Source: Planctomycetota bacterium (GTDB lineage: Bacteria > Planctomycetota > UBA1135 > JAKEFM01). From it: DNA of 35,446 nt. Shown piece after piece: positions 1-8,014 of this stretch; the first letter of the stretch is position 1; each line of letters begins with the position of its first letter. The stretch lies in contig JAKEFM010000203.1 in the NCBI GenBank assembly GCA_022616055.1, forward strand, positions 1 through 35,446, read 5' to 3'. The position numbers and the translations under genes were made by a program. The notes beneath the pieces are model-generated. The model had not been told where the DNA came from. It ran no database searches and saw only the letters and a list, made by a program, of their open reading frames with translations.

Positions 1-327
1 CAGCAGCGCGTCGGGCTCGAGGAGGACGTCCGCGTCCGTGACGAGGACGGCGTCGAAATCGCGCGTCGCCTCGATCCCCTCGGCGAGCGCCCCGGTCTTC
101 CCGGGGGAGCGGCGGCTGCGGAGGTAGCGCACCTCGACGTCGGGCCGCCCCGGCTCGGCCGCCCGGAACGCCGCCTCGAGCGTTCCGTCGATCGAGTGGT
201 CGTCGACGACGAGGACCGCGTGGGGGCCCCCCCCCGGGAACCGGAGCGCCAGGGTGTTCCGGATCTTCCGGCCGAGGACCGCCCCTTCGTCCCGGCACGG
301 GATGAGGACGGCGACCCGCCCGGTCAC
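1..327 (-). CDS. Glycosyltransferase family 2, N-terminal part (cut by window edge)
   Basis: The reading frame from a GTG at 327 to the window edge gives 109 residues without a stop. It starts with a typical GT2 (GT-A) strand, VAVLIPCRDEGAVLGRKI. Next come VLVVDDHSIDGT (residues about 38-49), where the DD binds the nucleotide sugar, then a PGKTGALAEG segment and the metal-binding DAD in VLVTDADV (about 95-101). The family moves sugars from nucleotide donors; the acceptor cannot be read from this fragment. The GTG overlaps the stop of the radical SAM gene by four bases (GTGA), so the two are translationally coupled. The frame stays consistent across a G9 run, unlike three other genes here. The C-terminus lies outside the window. 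Confidence 0.88.
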   Translation of the reverse strand, partial: MTGRVAVLIPCRDEGAVLGRKIRNTLALRFPGGGPHAVLVVDDHSIDGTLEAAFRAAEPGRPDVEVRYLRSRRSPGKTGALAEGIEATRDFDAVLVTDADVLLEPDALL

Positions 328-1472
328 GACCGCAGCGCGCGCGCGAGGATCCGGGGCGCGCTCCCCGGATCGAACAGGAGGTTCGTCGCCGCCGCGCACT
401 CCCAGGTGCACGCGCACCGGCTCTCGCGAATCCAGCGGCGGATCCGCTCCGCCCGCTCCCCCTCGAGGAGGGCGCGGAGGTCCATCCCGACCTCCCGGAG
501 GTTCCCGAAGGACGCCCCGAGCACCTCGCAGGGGCGCACCTCCCCGCGCTCGTCGACGACGAGGGAGATCTCCCCCGCGCGGCAGGGGACGTACGCGCCG
601 TTGAGCCCGGTCCCGTCGAGCGCGCCCCCCGCTTCCACGCCGGGGAACGCGATCGGGCGGACCTCCCCGGCCTCCCGCGCCCGCGCGATCTCGGCGATCC
701 GCCCGTGCATCTCGGCGTCGCGGGCGAGGCCGAGCCGCGCGTGGGGCATCCGGAAGTAGGGGAGCGCCCCCTCCCGGACGAGCGCCTCCTTCCGCGCGAC
801 GGCGGCGCGGTACTTCGCCGGATCCACGCCGAGCAGCGAGGGGTCGCGCGGCCTCCCCCGCGCGAGGTTGATCGTGACGTTGTCCGGACGCAGCTCGCGC
901 GCGATCCACTCGAGGAAACCCGGAGCGAGGTCCTGGTTCTCCGCGGTCACGGTGAAGATCGCCCCGACCCCGAGGTTCCCGATCCGCAGCGACCGAAGCC
1001 GGCCGACGGTCTCGACCGCGAGGGCGAACCCGCCCGGGACCTCCCGGATCCGGTCGTGGACCGCCTGCGGCCCCTCGAAGGAGACGGCGAAGACGACGAA
1101 CGTGTCGGGGTTCTCCCGGGCGATCTCCGAGGCGAGGCGCTCGGCGCGCTCCGGGAGGAAGCCGTTCGTCGGGACGGAGAGGACCGACGGCCTCGACCGC
1201 CGGAACGCCCGGGCGACCGCGGGAAGGTCCTCCCGCAGCGTCGGCTCCCCCCCGCCCAGGGCGAGCCACAGGAGCGGGCCCGTCGAGCGGCCGATCGCCT
1301 CGAACTCCGGGATCGAGAGCCCCGGCGCCGCCGCGTCGACCTCCTCCCAGTAGAAGCAGTGCCGGCACTTCGCGTTGCACCGCCCCGTGACGAAGAGGGT
1401 GAGGTGGATCGGGGAGCCGCGGCGGATCCAGAGCCGCGGCAGGAAGGAGAGGGTGCGGAGGGCGCCCGCCAC
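324..1472 (-). CDS. Radical SAM protein with SPASM-like C-terminal cysteines
   Basis: A protein of 382 residues starting at GTG. The radical SAM signature CNAKCRHC (C32, C36, C39) binds the 4Fe-4S cluster that cleaves S-adenosylmethionine, and LALGGGEPTLR at about 70-80 is the SAM-binding GGE motif. The C-terminal third has further cysteines, in a VPCRAGE / VRPCEVLG pair and in SRCACTWEC (C353, C355, C359), the pattern of a SPASM auxiliary-cluster domain. SPASM enzymes modify peptides, sugars or cofactors; the substrate is not evident. It lies between a small membrane protein and a GT2 enzyme in a glycosyltransferase cluster, so a role in modifying an envelope glycan or its carrier is an inference. 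Its start has a TATACT hexamer 7 bases upstream and no Shine-Dalgarno sequence. Confidence 0.9.
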   Translation of the reverse strand: MAGALRTLSFLPRLWIRRGSPIHLTLFVTGRCNAKCRHCFYWEEVDAAAPGLSIPEFEAIGRSTGPLLWLALGGGEPTLREDLPAVARAFRRSRPSVLSVPTNGFLPERAERLASEIARENPDTFVVFAVSFEGPQAVHDRIREVPGGFALAVETVGRLRSLRIGNLGVGAIFTVTAENQDLAPGFLEWIARELRPDNVTINLARGRPRDPSLLGVDPAKYRAAVARKEALVREGALPYFRMPHARLGLARDAEMHGRIAEIARAREAGEVRPIAFPGVEAGGALDGTGLNGAYVPCRAGEISLVVDERGEVRPCEVLGASFGNLREVGMDLRALLEGERAERIRRWIRESRCACTWECAAATNLLFDPGSAPRILARALRS

Positions 1473-1479
1473 GGAGCCG

Positions 1480-1485
1480 AGTATA
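1480..1485 (-). promoter_or_regulatory. Candidate -10 box for a leaderless transcript (radical SAM gene)
   Basis: TATACT on the minus strand, followed by 7 bases and then the GTG start at 1472. This spacing would place transcription initiation on the start codon. It sits in the short gap after the small membrane-protein gene. No clear -35 box is visible. Confidence 0.4.
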
Positions 1486-1496
1486 GGGCCCCCGCT

Positions 1497-1703
1497 TCAG
1501 GACCGGCCGGCGCTGCGCTCGAGGAGCCGGCCGAGGAGGAAGACGACCACCCCGGCGGCGCACGCGCCGAGCTCGACCGACATCGAGCGCAGCCCCTCCT
1601 CCCGCATCCCGAGCACGATCCCGTAGGCGAGGCCCCAGAGGACGACGACGAGCCCCAGGCCCTCGAGCGCCTTGCCCAGGGCCCAGCGGTAGTTCGTGCT
1701 CAC
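1497..1703 (-). CDS. Small two-helix membrane protein, unknown function
   Basis: A 68-residue protein that starts at a GTG overlapping the stop of the upstream glycosyltransferase by four bases (GTGA). It has two hydrophobic stretches, around residues 16-32 (GLGLVVVLWGLAYGIVL) and 45-60 (LGACAAGVVVFLLGRL), separated by a short charged loop (MREEGLRSMSVE). The tail is basic. I do not recognise a family. The overlap and the position inside the glycosyltransferase/radical SAM cluster argue that it is a real co-translated gene and perhaps a membrane anchor for the neighbouring enzymes; that role is inferred from context only. Confidence 0.65.
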   Translation of the reverse strand: MSTNYRWALGKALEGLGLVVVLWGLAYGIVLGMREEGLRSMSVELGACAAGVVVFLLGRLLERSAGRS

Positions 1704-2836
1704 GGCAGGCGCAGATGCCGGCGCACCGCCGCCTCGACGCGGGAGGCCGGGATCGTGTTCATGCAGTGGGGGTCGAAGTCGCAGCGCGTCTTGTAGCAGA
1801 CGAGGCAGTCGAGGGAGTCCGAGACGATCTTCTCCCCCTTCCCCCTCAGGTCCACCTCGGCCGCCGAGGTCGGCCCGAAGAGGGCGATCGACGGGATCCC
1901 CAGCGCGCAGGCGAGGTGCAGCGCGAGGGTGTCTCCCGTCACGAGGCAGTCGCAGAGCCCGACGACCGCCGCGAACTGCCGCATCGTGTGGCCGCACCCG
2001 GTCTCGATCGCCGCCCCCGCGGTCTCCCGCGCCAGCGTCCGGTTGCGCTCCACCTCCTCGGGCCCGCCGAGGAGGAGGACCGTGACGCCGCTGGCGGCGA
2101 GTCCCTTCGCCAGGTCCCGGAACCCGGCGACCTCCCATTTCTTGTACTGCCAGCGCGCTCCCGCCCCGGTGTTGAGCCCGACGACCGGGCGCTTGCCGTC
2201 GAACCCGAGCGATCGCGCGAGGGACTTCGCGTAGGCCCTCTCCCCTTCCCCGAGGTGGAGGAGAGGCCCCGTCCGCGGCGGAGGGAGCCGGAACATCGCG
2301 TGGACGATCTCGGGATAGGACCTCTGGTTCGCCTTCTTCCGCTTGTCGTCGAGGCCGAGCAGGAGCCACTCCTCCGCCTCGGGATTGAACGGGTAGGGCC
2401 TCCCCGCCGCGTCCAGTCCGAGTCCTCGCTTCTCCCCCGCCCGGACGGCCGACGCGAGGGCCGCCGCCTCAGGGGAGGCATCGGGGTTCAGGACGAGGTC
2501 GAACTCCGCCGCGGCCAGCTCGACCGGCAGGGACCCGCGGAACGGCACGATCCGGTGGATCCGCGGATTCCCCTCCAGCAGGGGGACCGACGTTCCGCCG
2601 GTCGCCCACACGATCTCGGGCCGTCCGAGCGCGTCCTCGAGCGCCGGGAGGATCGTCGTCGTCCGCAGCACGTCTCCCGGGGCGGCGAGCTTGACCACGA
2701 GGACCCGGGCGGTCCGCGGGTCGTAGCGCGGGCATCCCTCCTCGCACGCCACCCCCTCCTTCTTGTGGGGCTCGCAGGGGCGCTCCCCCCGGAAATGGCG
2801 GCAGTCGCGGCGCAGTCGGTCGAAGGCCTCGGTCAC
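1700..2836 (-). CDS. Glycosyltransferase family 9 (ADP-heptose:LPS heptosyltransferase-like)
   Basis: A 378-residue GT-B enzyme of the heptosyltransferase family. The first domain begins with VLVVKLAAPGDVLRTTTILP (about 45-64), the family's G-D-V/LLxT acceptor-side motif. The second has VVGLNTGAGARWQYKKW, LLLGGPEE, the VTGDTLALHLACALG donor motif and IALFGPTSAAE. Known members add heptose or a related sugar to lipid A core or surface glycans. Two cysteine clusters are unusual: four at the N-terminus (C12, C21, C31, C35) and four near the C-terminus (C344, C347, C352, C358); together they could bind a metal or cluster. It heads the minus-strand cluster. A GATAAT hexamer sits 7 bases before the GTG, and the GGAGGA in between is too close to the start to work as a normal ribosome site. 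Confidence 0.9.
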   Translation of the reverse strand: MTEAFDRLRRDCRHFRGERPCEPHKKEGVACEEGCPRYDPRTARVLVVKLAAPGDVLRTTTILPALEDALGRPEIVWATGGTSVPLLEGNPRIHRIVPFRGSLPVELAAAEFDLVLNPDASPEAAALASAVRAGEKRGLGLDAAGRPYPFNPEAEEWLLLGLDDKRKKANQRSYPEIVHAMFRLPPPRTGPLLHLGEGERAYAKSLARSLGFDGKRPVVGLNTGAGARWQYKKWEVAGFRDLAKGLAASGVTVLLLGGPEEVERNRTLARETAGAAIETGCGHTMRQFAAVVGLCDCLVTGDTLALHLACALGIPSIALFGPTSAAEVDLRGKGEKIVSDSLDCLVCYKTRCDFDPHCMNTIPASRVEAAVRRHLRLP

Positions 2837-2843
2837 TCCTCCG

Positions 2844-2849
2844 ATTATC
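2844..2849 (-). promoter_or_regulatory. Candidate -10 box for a leaderless transcript (GT9 gene)
   Basis: GATAAT on the minus strand, 7 bases before the GTG at 2836, in the 82-bp gap between divergent glycosyltransferase genes. The spacing fits transcription starting at the initiation codon. Confidence 0.45.
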
Positions 2850-2918
2850 GGGGAACCCGGGGGCGCGGGAACATCCGGCTGGGCCGGAACCTTGTCCGCC
2901 TACGCGCGTCCCCGCGTA

Positions 2919-3626
2919 ATGGACCGGTTGCGCGCCCTCGTCGTCGTCCCGACGTACGACGAGCGGGAGAACATCGTCCCGCTCGCGCGGGCGATCCTCC
3001 AGGCGGTCCCCGAGGCGAAGGTCCTCGTCGTCGACGACGCCTCCCCCGACGGGACGGGGGAGGCGGTCCGCGCCCTCTCGAAGGCCGAGCCTCGGGTTTT
3101 CCTCCACGCCCGCCCCGGCAAGCTGGGCCTCGGCACCGCCTACCTCACGGGGTTCGACCATGCGATGCGCGACGGTTTCGAGGCGGTCGTGACGATGGAC
3201 GCCGACTTCTCCCACGACCCCTCCCACCTCCCCGCCCTGCTCGCCGGGCTCCGCGAGCGCGACCTGATGATCGGCTCCCGGTACATCCCCGGCGGGGGCG
3301 TCCGGAACTGGGGCCTCCACCGCCGCTTCCTCTCCGCCGGGGCGAACCTCCTCTCCCGCCTCTTCCTGCGCATCCCCGCCCGGGACATCACCTCGGGCTA
3401 CCGGGCCTACCGCTGCGAGGCGCTGCGCCGCGTCCCCCTCGCCTCGATCCGCTCCTCGGGCTACGCCTTCCTCGAGGAGGTCCTCCTCGCCTGCCACCGC
3501 GCGGGGCTCCGGATCGGCGAGACGCCGATCGTCTTCGTCGACCGCCGCGCGGGCCGCTCGAAGATCTCGCGCGGCGAGATCTTCGCCGCGGCGAGGAACC
3601 TCTTCCGACTCGCGCGGCGGGGGTGA
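2919..3626 (+). CDS. Polyprenol monophosphomannose synthase-like GT2 (DPM1 type)
   Basis: A 235-residue GT2 enzyme without a membrane domain, the usual length of bacterial DPM1-like proteins. Key motifs are VVVPTYDERENI (8-19), VLVVDDASPDGT (35-46), KLGLGTAYLTGF (68-79) and the catalytic MDADFSHDP (93-101). These are followed by IGSRYIPGG, NLLSRLF and the DITSGYRAY segment that are diagnostic of dolichol/polyprenol-phosphate mannosyltransferases. The family transfers mannose (or glucose or an aminosugar) from a nucleotide donor to polyprenyl phosphate at the cytoplasmic face of the membrane. ATG 2919 is chosen because the VVVPTYDE strand follows within ten residues; the longer in-frame extension is not family-like. 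It diverges from the GT9 cluster and probably supplies a lipid-linked sugar for surface glycans. Confidence 0.92.
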   Translation: MDRLRALVVVPTYDERENIVPLARAILQAVPEAKVLVVDDASPDGTGEAVRALSKAEPRVFLHARPGKLGLGTAYLTGFDHAMRDGFEAVVTMDADFSHDPSHLPALLAGLRERDLMIGSRYIPGGGVRNWGLHRRFLSAGANLLSRLFLRIPARDITSGYRAYRCEALRRVPLASIRSSGYAFLEEVLLACHRAGLRIGETPIVFVDRRAGRSKISRGEIFAAARNLFRLARRG

Positions 3627-3684
3627 GCCCCTCGGCGGGCACGGCCAGGCGCGGTGCGCCTCTTGCCGGTCGACGGATCATGGC

Positions 3685-3690
3685 TAGGAT
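3685..3690 (+). promoter_or_regulatory. Candidate -10 box for a leaderless transcript (toxin-antitoxin operon)
   Basis: TAGGAT, 6 bases before the GTG start of the antitoxin. AGGA within it could alternatively act as a weak Shine-Dalgarno sequence, so either reading is possible. Confidence 0.35.
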
Positions 3691-3696
3691 GGCCTT

Positions 3697-3999
3697 GTGA
3701 AAAAGGCCAAGATATCCGATCTCAAGGACTCGCTCAGCCGATACCTCGACTACGTGCGGCGAGGGGGCGTCGTCCGCGTCTTCGACCGCGAGAGGCCGAT
3801 CGCGGACATCGTCCCGGTCGCCCGCGCGGCTCCGGGCGGGAGCCACGCCCTCGAGCTGGTCCTCCGGGACCTCGAACGGAAGGGGATCCTCCGGCGGGGG
3901 GGCGGGAGTCTTCCCCGGGACTTCCTCACCCGCAAGCTCCCGCGACCGGCGGCGAGCGTCGTCGAGGCGCTGCTCGAGGAGCGAAGGGGGGGACGATGA
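3697..3999 (+). CDS. Antitoxin of a VapBC-type system (Phd/YefM-like)
   Basis: A 100-residue protein. The N-terminus KKAKISDLKDSLSRYLDYVRR matches the start of Phd/YefM (prevent-host-death) antitoxins, with the family's SxxKxxLSxxLxxVRxG pattern followed by VVRVFDRERPIADIVPV. The N-terminal half normally dimerises and binds the operon's own promoter; the C-terminal tail, rich in arginine and leucine, normally wraps the toxin. It is followed directly by a PIN-domain protein in an ATGA overlap, the usual order for such pairs. Autorepression is expected from the family, but I see no clear operator palindrome in the 70 bp upstream. Confidence 0.88.
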   Translation: MKKAKISDLKDSLSRYLDYVRRGGVVRVFDRERPIADIVPVARAAPGGSHALELVLRDLERKGILRRGGGSLPRDFLTRKLPRPAASVVEALLEERRGGR

Positions 4000-4418
4000 G
4001 GTTCTGGGACAGCTCGGCGGTCGTGGCGCTCCTCCTCGAGGAGCCGGCGACGACGTCGGTCCGTCCGCTGCTCGCCGCCGATCGCGAGGTGATCGTCTGG
4101 GCGCTCACGCCGCTCGAGGTGCTGTCGGCGCTCTGGCGCCGGCGACGCCGGGAGGAGCTTGACGAGGCTTCGGGAGCCGCCGCTGAGGCGGGCCTGGAGG
4201 ACCTCGAACGGGTGTGGTCGGAGGTCGGAGACCTCGACGAGGTTCGACGGCGGACACGCCGCATGCTCGCGGTGCACCCCCTTCGCGCCGCCGACGCCGC
4301 GCAGCTCGCGGCGGCCCTCCTCGCATGCGACGAGCGCAGCGACCTTCTCACGTTCGTCAGCCTGGACGGAGTGCTCGCCGAGGCGGCGCGCAGGGAGGGG
4401 TTCGCCGTCCTGCCCTGA
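3996..4418 (+). CDS. PIN-domain ribonuclease toxin (VapC-like)
   Basis: A 140-residue protein, typical VapC length. It begins MRFWDSSAVVALLLEE with the first catalytic aspartate at D5. The other PIN acidic residues are E41 (in TPLEVLSAL), D100 (in LRAADAAQLAAAL) and D124 (in FVSLDGVLAEAA). VapC toxins are Mg-dependent endoribonucleases that cut tRNA or rRNA when the antitoxin is lost. All four acidic positions are present, so it should be active. ATG 3996 overlaps the antitoxin stop by four bases. Confidence 0.9.
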   Translation: MRFWDSSAVVALLLEEPATTSVRPLLAADREVIVWALTPLEVLSALWRRRRREELDEASGAAAEAGLEDLERVWSEVGDLDEVRRRTRRMLAVHPLRAADAAQLAAALLACDERSDLLTFVSLDGVLAEAARREGFAVLP

Positions 4419-4606
4419 CGACGGGAGTCGCGTCCGGACGGGCAGAGATTGCCGCGCCCCATCCCAGGAGTCGAACCCAGTCCCGAGGCCCGGGGGTGGA
4501 CGCCCCTCCGGATCTGTCCCCAGCGGCCGAGGTCCTCCAATCGGCCAGGAGGGCTCCACAGCCTCCCCGCCGCGCGAGAGGGCGCCTGCGCCGAACCCCG
4601 GCCGGG

Positions 4607-6220
4607 CTACCGGATCGTGACCGAGGTGATGCCGCTGAAGGATCCGGGCGGCGAGGAGACGAGGAGGGAGGCGTACTGCAGGTGGACGATCCCTCCGACG
4701 AGGGCCGGGTTGTTCGGTATCGAGACGGGCACGAGGGTGTTCCCGTCGGACGGGAACACCCCCGATGCCATCACGAACAGGGCGGTGGGGTCGAGCCCGA
4801 GGCCGCCCTGGAATCCCGGAAACGAGAGGAGTGGTCCGGTGGAGGAACTCGCCACGAGCGTCCAGGACGCGAGCGCCGTCCCCTCGAGATCGAGGTGGAC
4901 CGTCCTTCCGATCTGCGGCCTGCCGATCACCTCGATGTCGCTCCCTCCCGTCGTGTTGAGCGCGACGGCGAACGCCGGAGGCGTCACGGTCGGCTGGCCC
5001 CTCTGGTTGACGAAGAGGTCGGGGTACCCGTCGCCGTTCACGTCGGTCAGCACGGGGTGGGAGACCCACCAGGTGTATCCCTCGCTGCGGGGGGTGGCCT
5101 GGAACGCCGTCCCCGCTCCGAGGTTCCGGTAGACGCGGGTCCGGTTCCCGCCGGCCGAGTAGAAGGTGGGGCTCGCGATCTCCGTCACGACGAAGTCGTC
5201 GTAGCCGTCGAGGTCGAGGTCGGCGGCGGCGACGCCGGTGAGCCAGCCGGGGTTGACGAAGGTGGGGCCGAGGTTCCACGTCGAGGAAGTCGAGGAGGCG
5301 CGGAGATACACGGCGACGTTGATCGGGTTCGCCGGCCCTCCCCCCTGGATGCTCGCGAGCACGAGGTCGTCGACGCCGTCGCCGTTGAAGTCCCCCCATG
5401 CGTAGTACTTGTCGTTCGCCGGCGGGCCGATCAACAGCCAGTAAATCTGAGACTGCAGGTAGGCGAAGCAGCCGTTGCCGAAGCCCTGGAGGATCTGGAT
5501 CACACCCCCGGAACTGACGTAGTCCACGATCAAGTCGTTGTCGAGGTCCCGAAGCTCCGTCTGGACGATGCTGCCGGACGCCACTTGCAAGGGGAACCCG
5601 TTGCACGCGAACGGCGCCGTTCCGAAGACCCCACCGCCGGCGTTCTGGGCCATGTTCACGAATCCGAGTGCGGCAAGCACGAGGTCGGGATCCCCGTCCC
5701 CCTCGATGTCGCCCGCCGCGAGGTATCCGAAGGTGCCCCCGACGGTCTGATAGTTCGGAGGGTTCGAGGGGACGGGCCAGGGGAGGAACCCGCCCAGGCC
5801 ATCCCCCCTGAGGATCTGCGATGTCGGGCCGACTGCCATTGGCACGACGAGGTCCAGCACCCCGTCCAGGTCGAAGTCCGCTGCCGGGAATGGAGCGTCT
5901 CCACCCTGGAAGGATCCCGGGTTGCCGAGGAGCGGAGTGGCACTCCCGAAGGCGAAGCCCCCCTCCCCGTCGCCGAGCCACGTGCGCAGTTCCGGCGGCG
6001 TCGCGTAGATGCCGCCGAACGCGAAGGCGACGTCGGGCGAACCGTCGTTGTTGAAGTCACGAACGACCCTTCCCATGAGTCCGCTGGGCCCGGGCCAAAT
6101 CCAACTCGTCGGGGCGAAGTAGGGGACGGGGTCCGCCAAGCGCAGGGGCGGGGAAGCGGGAGCGTACGCCACCCCCGGCGCCTGCGTCAGCGCGATCGAG
6201 CTTGCGAGCAACCACAGCAT
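4607..6220 (-). CDS. Secreted FG-GAP/VCBS repeat protein
   Basis: A 537-residue exported protein. The first 20 residues (MLWLLASSIALTQAPGVAYA) form a short signal peptide. The body has seven calcium-binding loops of DxNxDG type, each followed by a hydrophobic strand: DFNNDGSPD (about 55), DFDLDGVLD, DIEGDGDPD, DLDNDLIVD (degenerate), DFNGDGVDD, DLDLDGYDD and DVNGDGYPD. This is the blade pattern of integrin-like FG-GAP beta-propellers. The last 120 residues are a beta-rich module ending SIPNNPALVGGIVHLQY and a short tail, shared with two other secreted proteins here. A cell-surface or extracellular adhesion/structural role is likely from the family; no enzyme motif is seen. A GAGG sequence lies upstream of the ATG. 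Confidence 0.85.
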   Translation of the reverse strand: MLWLLASSIALTQAPGVAYAPASPPLRLADPVPYFAPTSWIWPGPSGLMGRVVRDFNNDGSPDVAFAFGGIYATPPELRTWLGDGEGGFAFGSATPLLGNPGSFQGGDAPFPAADFDLDGVLDLVVPMAVGPTSQILRGDGLGGFLPWPVPSNPPNYQTVGGTFGYLAAGDIEGDGDPDLVLAALGFVNMAQNAGGGVFGTAPFACNGFPLQVASGSIVQTELRDLDNDLIVDYVSSGGVIQILQGFGNGCFAYLQSQIYWLLIGPPANDKYYAWGDFNGDGVDDLVLASIQGGGPANPINVAVYLRASSTSSTWNLGPTFVNPGWLTGVAAADLDLDGYDDFVVTEIASPTFYSAGGNRTRVYRNLGAGTAFQATPRSEGYTWWVSHPVLTDVNGDGYPDLFVNQRGQPTVTPPAFAVALNTTGGSDIEVIGRPQIGRTVHLDLEGTALASWTLVASSSTGPLLSFPGFQGGLGLDPTALFVMASGVFPSDGNTLVPVSIPNNPALVGGIVHLQYASLLVSSPPGSFSGITSVTIR

Positions 6221-6251
6221 GGCACGAACCTCGCGTCGCCGAGCGCGCGCG

Positions 6252-7863
6252 TCAGTTGTTGAGCCGGATCTGGATCACCCGGTCGCCCTGGTCGGGGTCC
6301 CCGTTCAGAGGCCCCAGGCCCTGGTACGCTTCCCATCCCTCGTAGGCGATCAGTCCGAAGTAGGGGCCTCCGGGGGGCGGGTTGATCACGAAGTTGAAGG
6401 CGTTCTCGACCGCCGGGTTGTTGCCAGGCCCCGCGACGTAGCGCCAGCGATACGTCGGCGGCCATATCGACTGATCGAACCCGACGACGACCCCGTCATC
6501 GGCCCACCCGTCGCCGTTGATGTCACCGACCCCTGGTGCGGACTCCCTGACGACGTGTACGAAGTTGATGCCCGCGACGCTCACCCGCTCGCCCCAAACG
6601 TCGTTCCCGAGCGAGTAGCCCGATCCGCAGGGTGCCGAGCTGGTCGGGTTCGCCCGCCCTCGATGCGAGTGGAACGGCCCTCCGGGCGGAATCGGGCAGT
6701 CCGGCCCGACCGTAGGCTGCTGAAACGCGGGGATGACGTCGAATCCGACATACTGCCCGAACGTCGGGTCGGGGCGCGTGCTCGGGAAGTTCCCGACGCC
6801 CATCAGGCACACGCCGGAGAGAGTGACCGAAATCGTGAGAGGGCAACACGCAACGGGCGTGTTGATGATCTCCCGGAAGGCGACTACGCGGTCGCAGAGG
6901 TCGCCGTCGGGGTTGAAGGAGGCGCCGAGGTCCGCCTCCCGCTGCTCGAAGACGATGAACCGGGTCTGCGGAAACAAGAGGCTGCTCCGGAAATTCGCCT
7001 TCGGGTTGTAGCCGGCGACGGAGGAGACGAAGATCGGGAACGGGCTGGGCAGGATGCCGGGCGGAGGGTTGACGGGACTGACGAAGCCGAGGAGGTCGAG
7101 CACGAGGATCGGAAGCGGCGGGACGCTCGCCATCGGAAGGGAGGGAGGCGGGAGCGGCGCGCTGGCCCCCTGCTCGATCACCATGATGTCTCCGTTCATG
7201 TGGACGCCGATGAACCCGGACGAGAGACCGGGGGAGGCCGGGGGAGCGAGGACCCACGTCCAGCCTGGGACCGTTGGAGGGGGAGCGTTCTTGTACGCCA
7301 TGAGCACGACGACCCAATCGCCAGTATCCATGTCCGCGTTGCGGTCGAGCCCGTAGACCCCCTGGATGTAGGGGAGGTTGAAGAGCTGGTCCTCGCGGGA
7401 GATCCACGCGGCGAAGATCGCCCCCCCCGTGCCGATCTCCGTGATCGTGAGCGTGTTGCGGAAGGAGCCCAGGGGGTCCGACAGGCCCGGGACGGTGGTG
7501 TTCGTCAGCACCTGAGCATCGAGGTCGAGGATCTGCACGACTCCCCCGATCGGGTCGGCGGGAAGCCCGCAGCCGGGGCCGGGCGGCGGACCGGGGTTGC
7601 AATCGAGGTCCTGGCCCGACTCGACCTCCGAGGTGATGAACGCGACGTCGACGTTCCAGACGGCCGGGAACGCGCCGACCTGTCCCGTGTTCGTGACCCC
7701 GGGCCCGAGCGCGAGGGGCACTGGCGTCGGAACGATCGGGAGGAGTCCCCCGTCGGTGATGGTCTGGGCCGGCGCCTCGGCCGAGACCCCCAGGACGAAC
7801 GTCAGCGCCGCCGCGAGGAGGAGGAAGTACCCCCCCCCCAACACAAACCGTACCGCTGCGCAT
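6252..7863 (-). CDS. Secreted protein of unknown function, start separated by a G10 tract
   Basis: The frame from 6252 upward encodes about 530 residues of exported protein. It has a strong hydrophobic signal core (YFLLLAAALTFVLGVSA, then EAPAQ), many aromatic residues and prolines, several cysteine pairs, and one DINGDGWADDG EF-hand/dockerin-like loop near the C-terminus. I recognise no domain. The only start with a good ribosome site is the ATG at 7863, preceded by AAAGGAG with a 7-base spacer, but it lies in another frame. Between it and the signal core is a run of ten G (7830-7839). One G fewer would join MRSGTVCVGGG to YFLLLAAAL, giving a normal signal peptide. The same frame is open further up to 7913, but that extension runs through the ribosome site. 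The gene is 31 bp from the FG-GAP gene and probably shares its transcript. Confidence 0.7.
7830..7839 (-). repeat. G10 homopolymer between start codon and signal peptide
   Basis: Ten C on the plus strand, read as ten G in the mRNA of the secreted-protein gene, 11 codons after the ATG at 7863. Ten puts the ATG out of frame with the body; nine or twelve would put it in frame. Confidence 0.9.
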
Positions 7864-7870
7864 CTCTCTG

Positions 7871-7877
7871 CTCCTTT
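7871..7877 (-). promoter_or_regulatory. Shine-Dalgarno sequence that decides the start at 7863
   Basis: AAAGGAG on the minus strand, 7 bases before ATG 7863. It is the best ribosome binding site in the window and shows that translation is meant to begin at 7863, although that ATG is out of frame with the gene body in this sequence. Confidence 0.75.
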
Positions 7878-7923
7878 CTCGCGAACAGAGGCCGCTCGGG
7901 CAGGCCTCCCCAAGCGAGAGGCG

Positions 7924-7953
7924 AGGCTACTCGCGCCCTTCGGGAGGTGTCAA
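7924..7953 (-). promoter_or_regulatory. Sigma-70-like promoter of the secreted-protein genes
   Basis: TTGACA (7953-7948) and TAGCCT (7929-7924) on the minus strand, separated by 18 bases and about 60 bases upstream of the ATG at 7863. The -35 is a perfect consensus and the -10 keeps the key A and T. It would drive 7863-6252 and probably the FG-GAP gene downstream. Confidence 0.5.
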
Positions 7954-8014
7954 GCAGGGTCTCACCGGGCCTACGTCCCACACCCGCGCGAGGATCGTCC
8001 GGTCGCTCCCCTCG

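Noticed and set aside
4466..4482. Sequence resembling a tRNA T-arm on the minus strand (GGTTCGACTCC core)
   Set aside because: The stem needs two wobble pairs and no D-arm, anticodon arm or acceptor stem can be built around it. Treated as chance; nothing else is seen in 4419-4606.
4214..6262. Very long open frames on the strand opposite several genes
   Set aside because: They are rich in Arg, Pro, Gly and Ala without motifs and mirror real genes on the other strand, as expected at this GC content.
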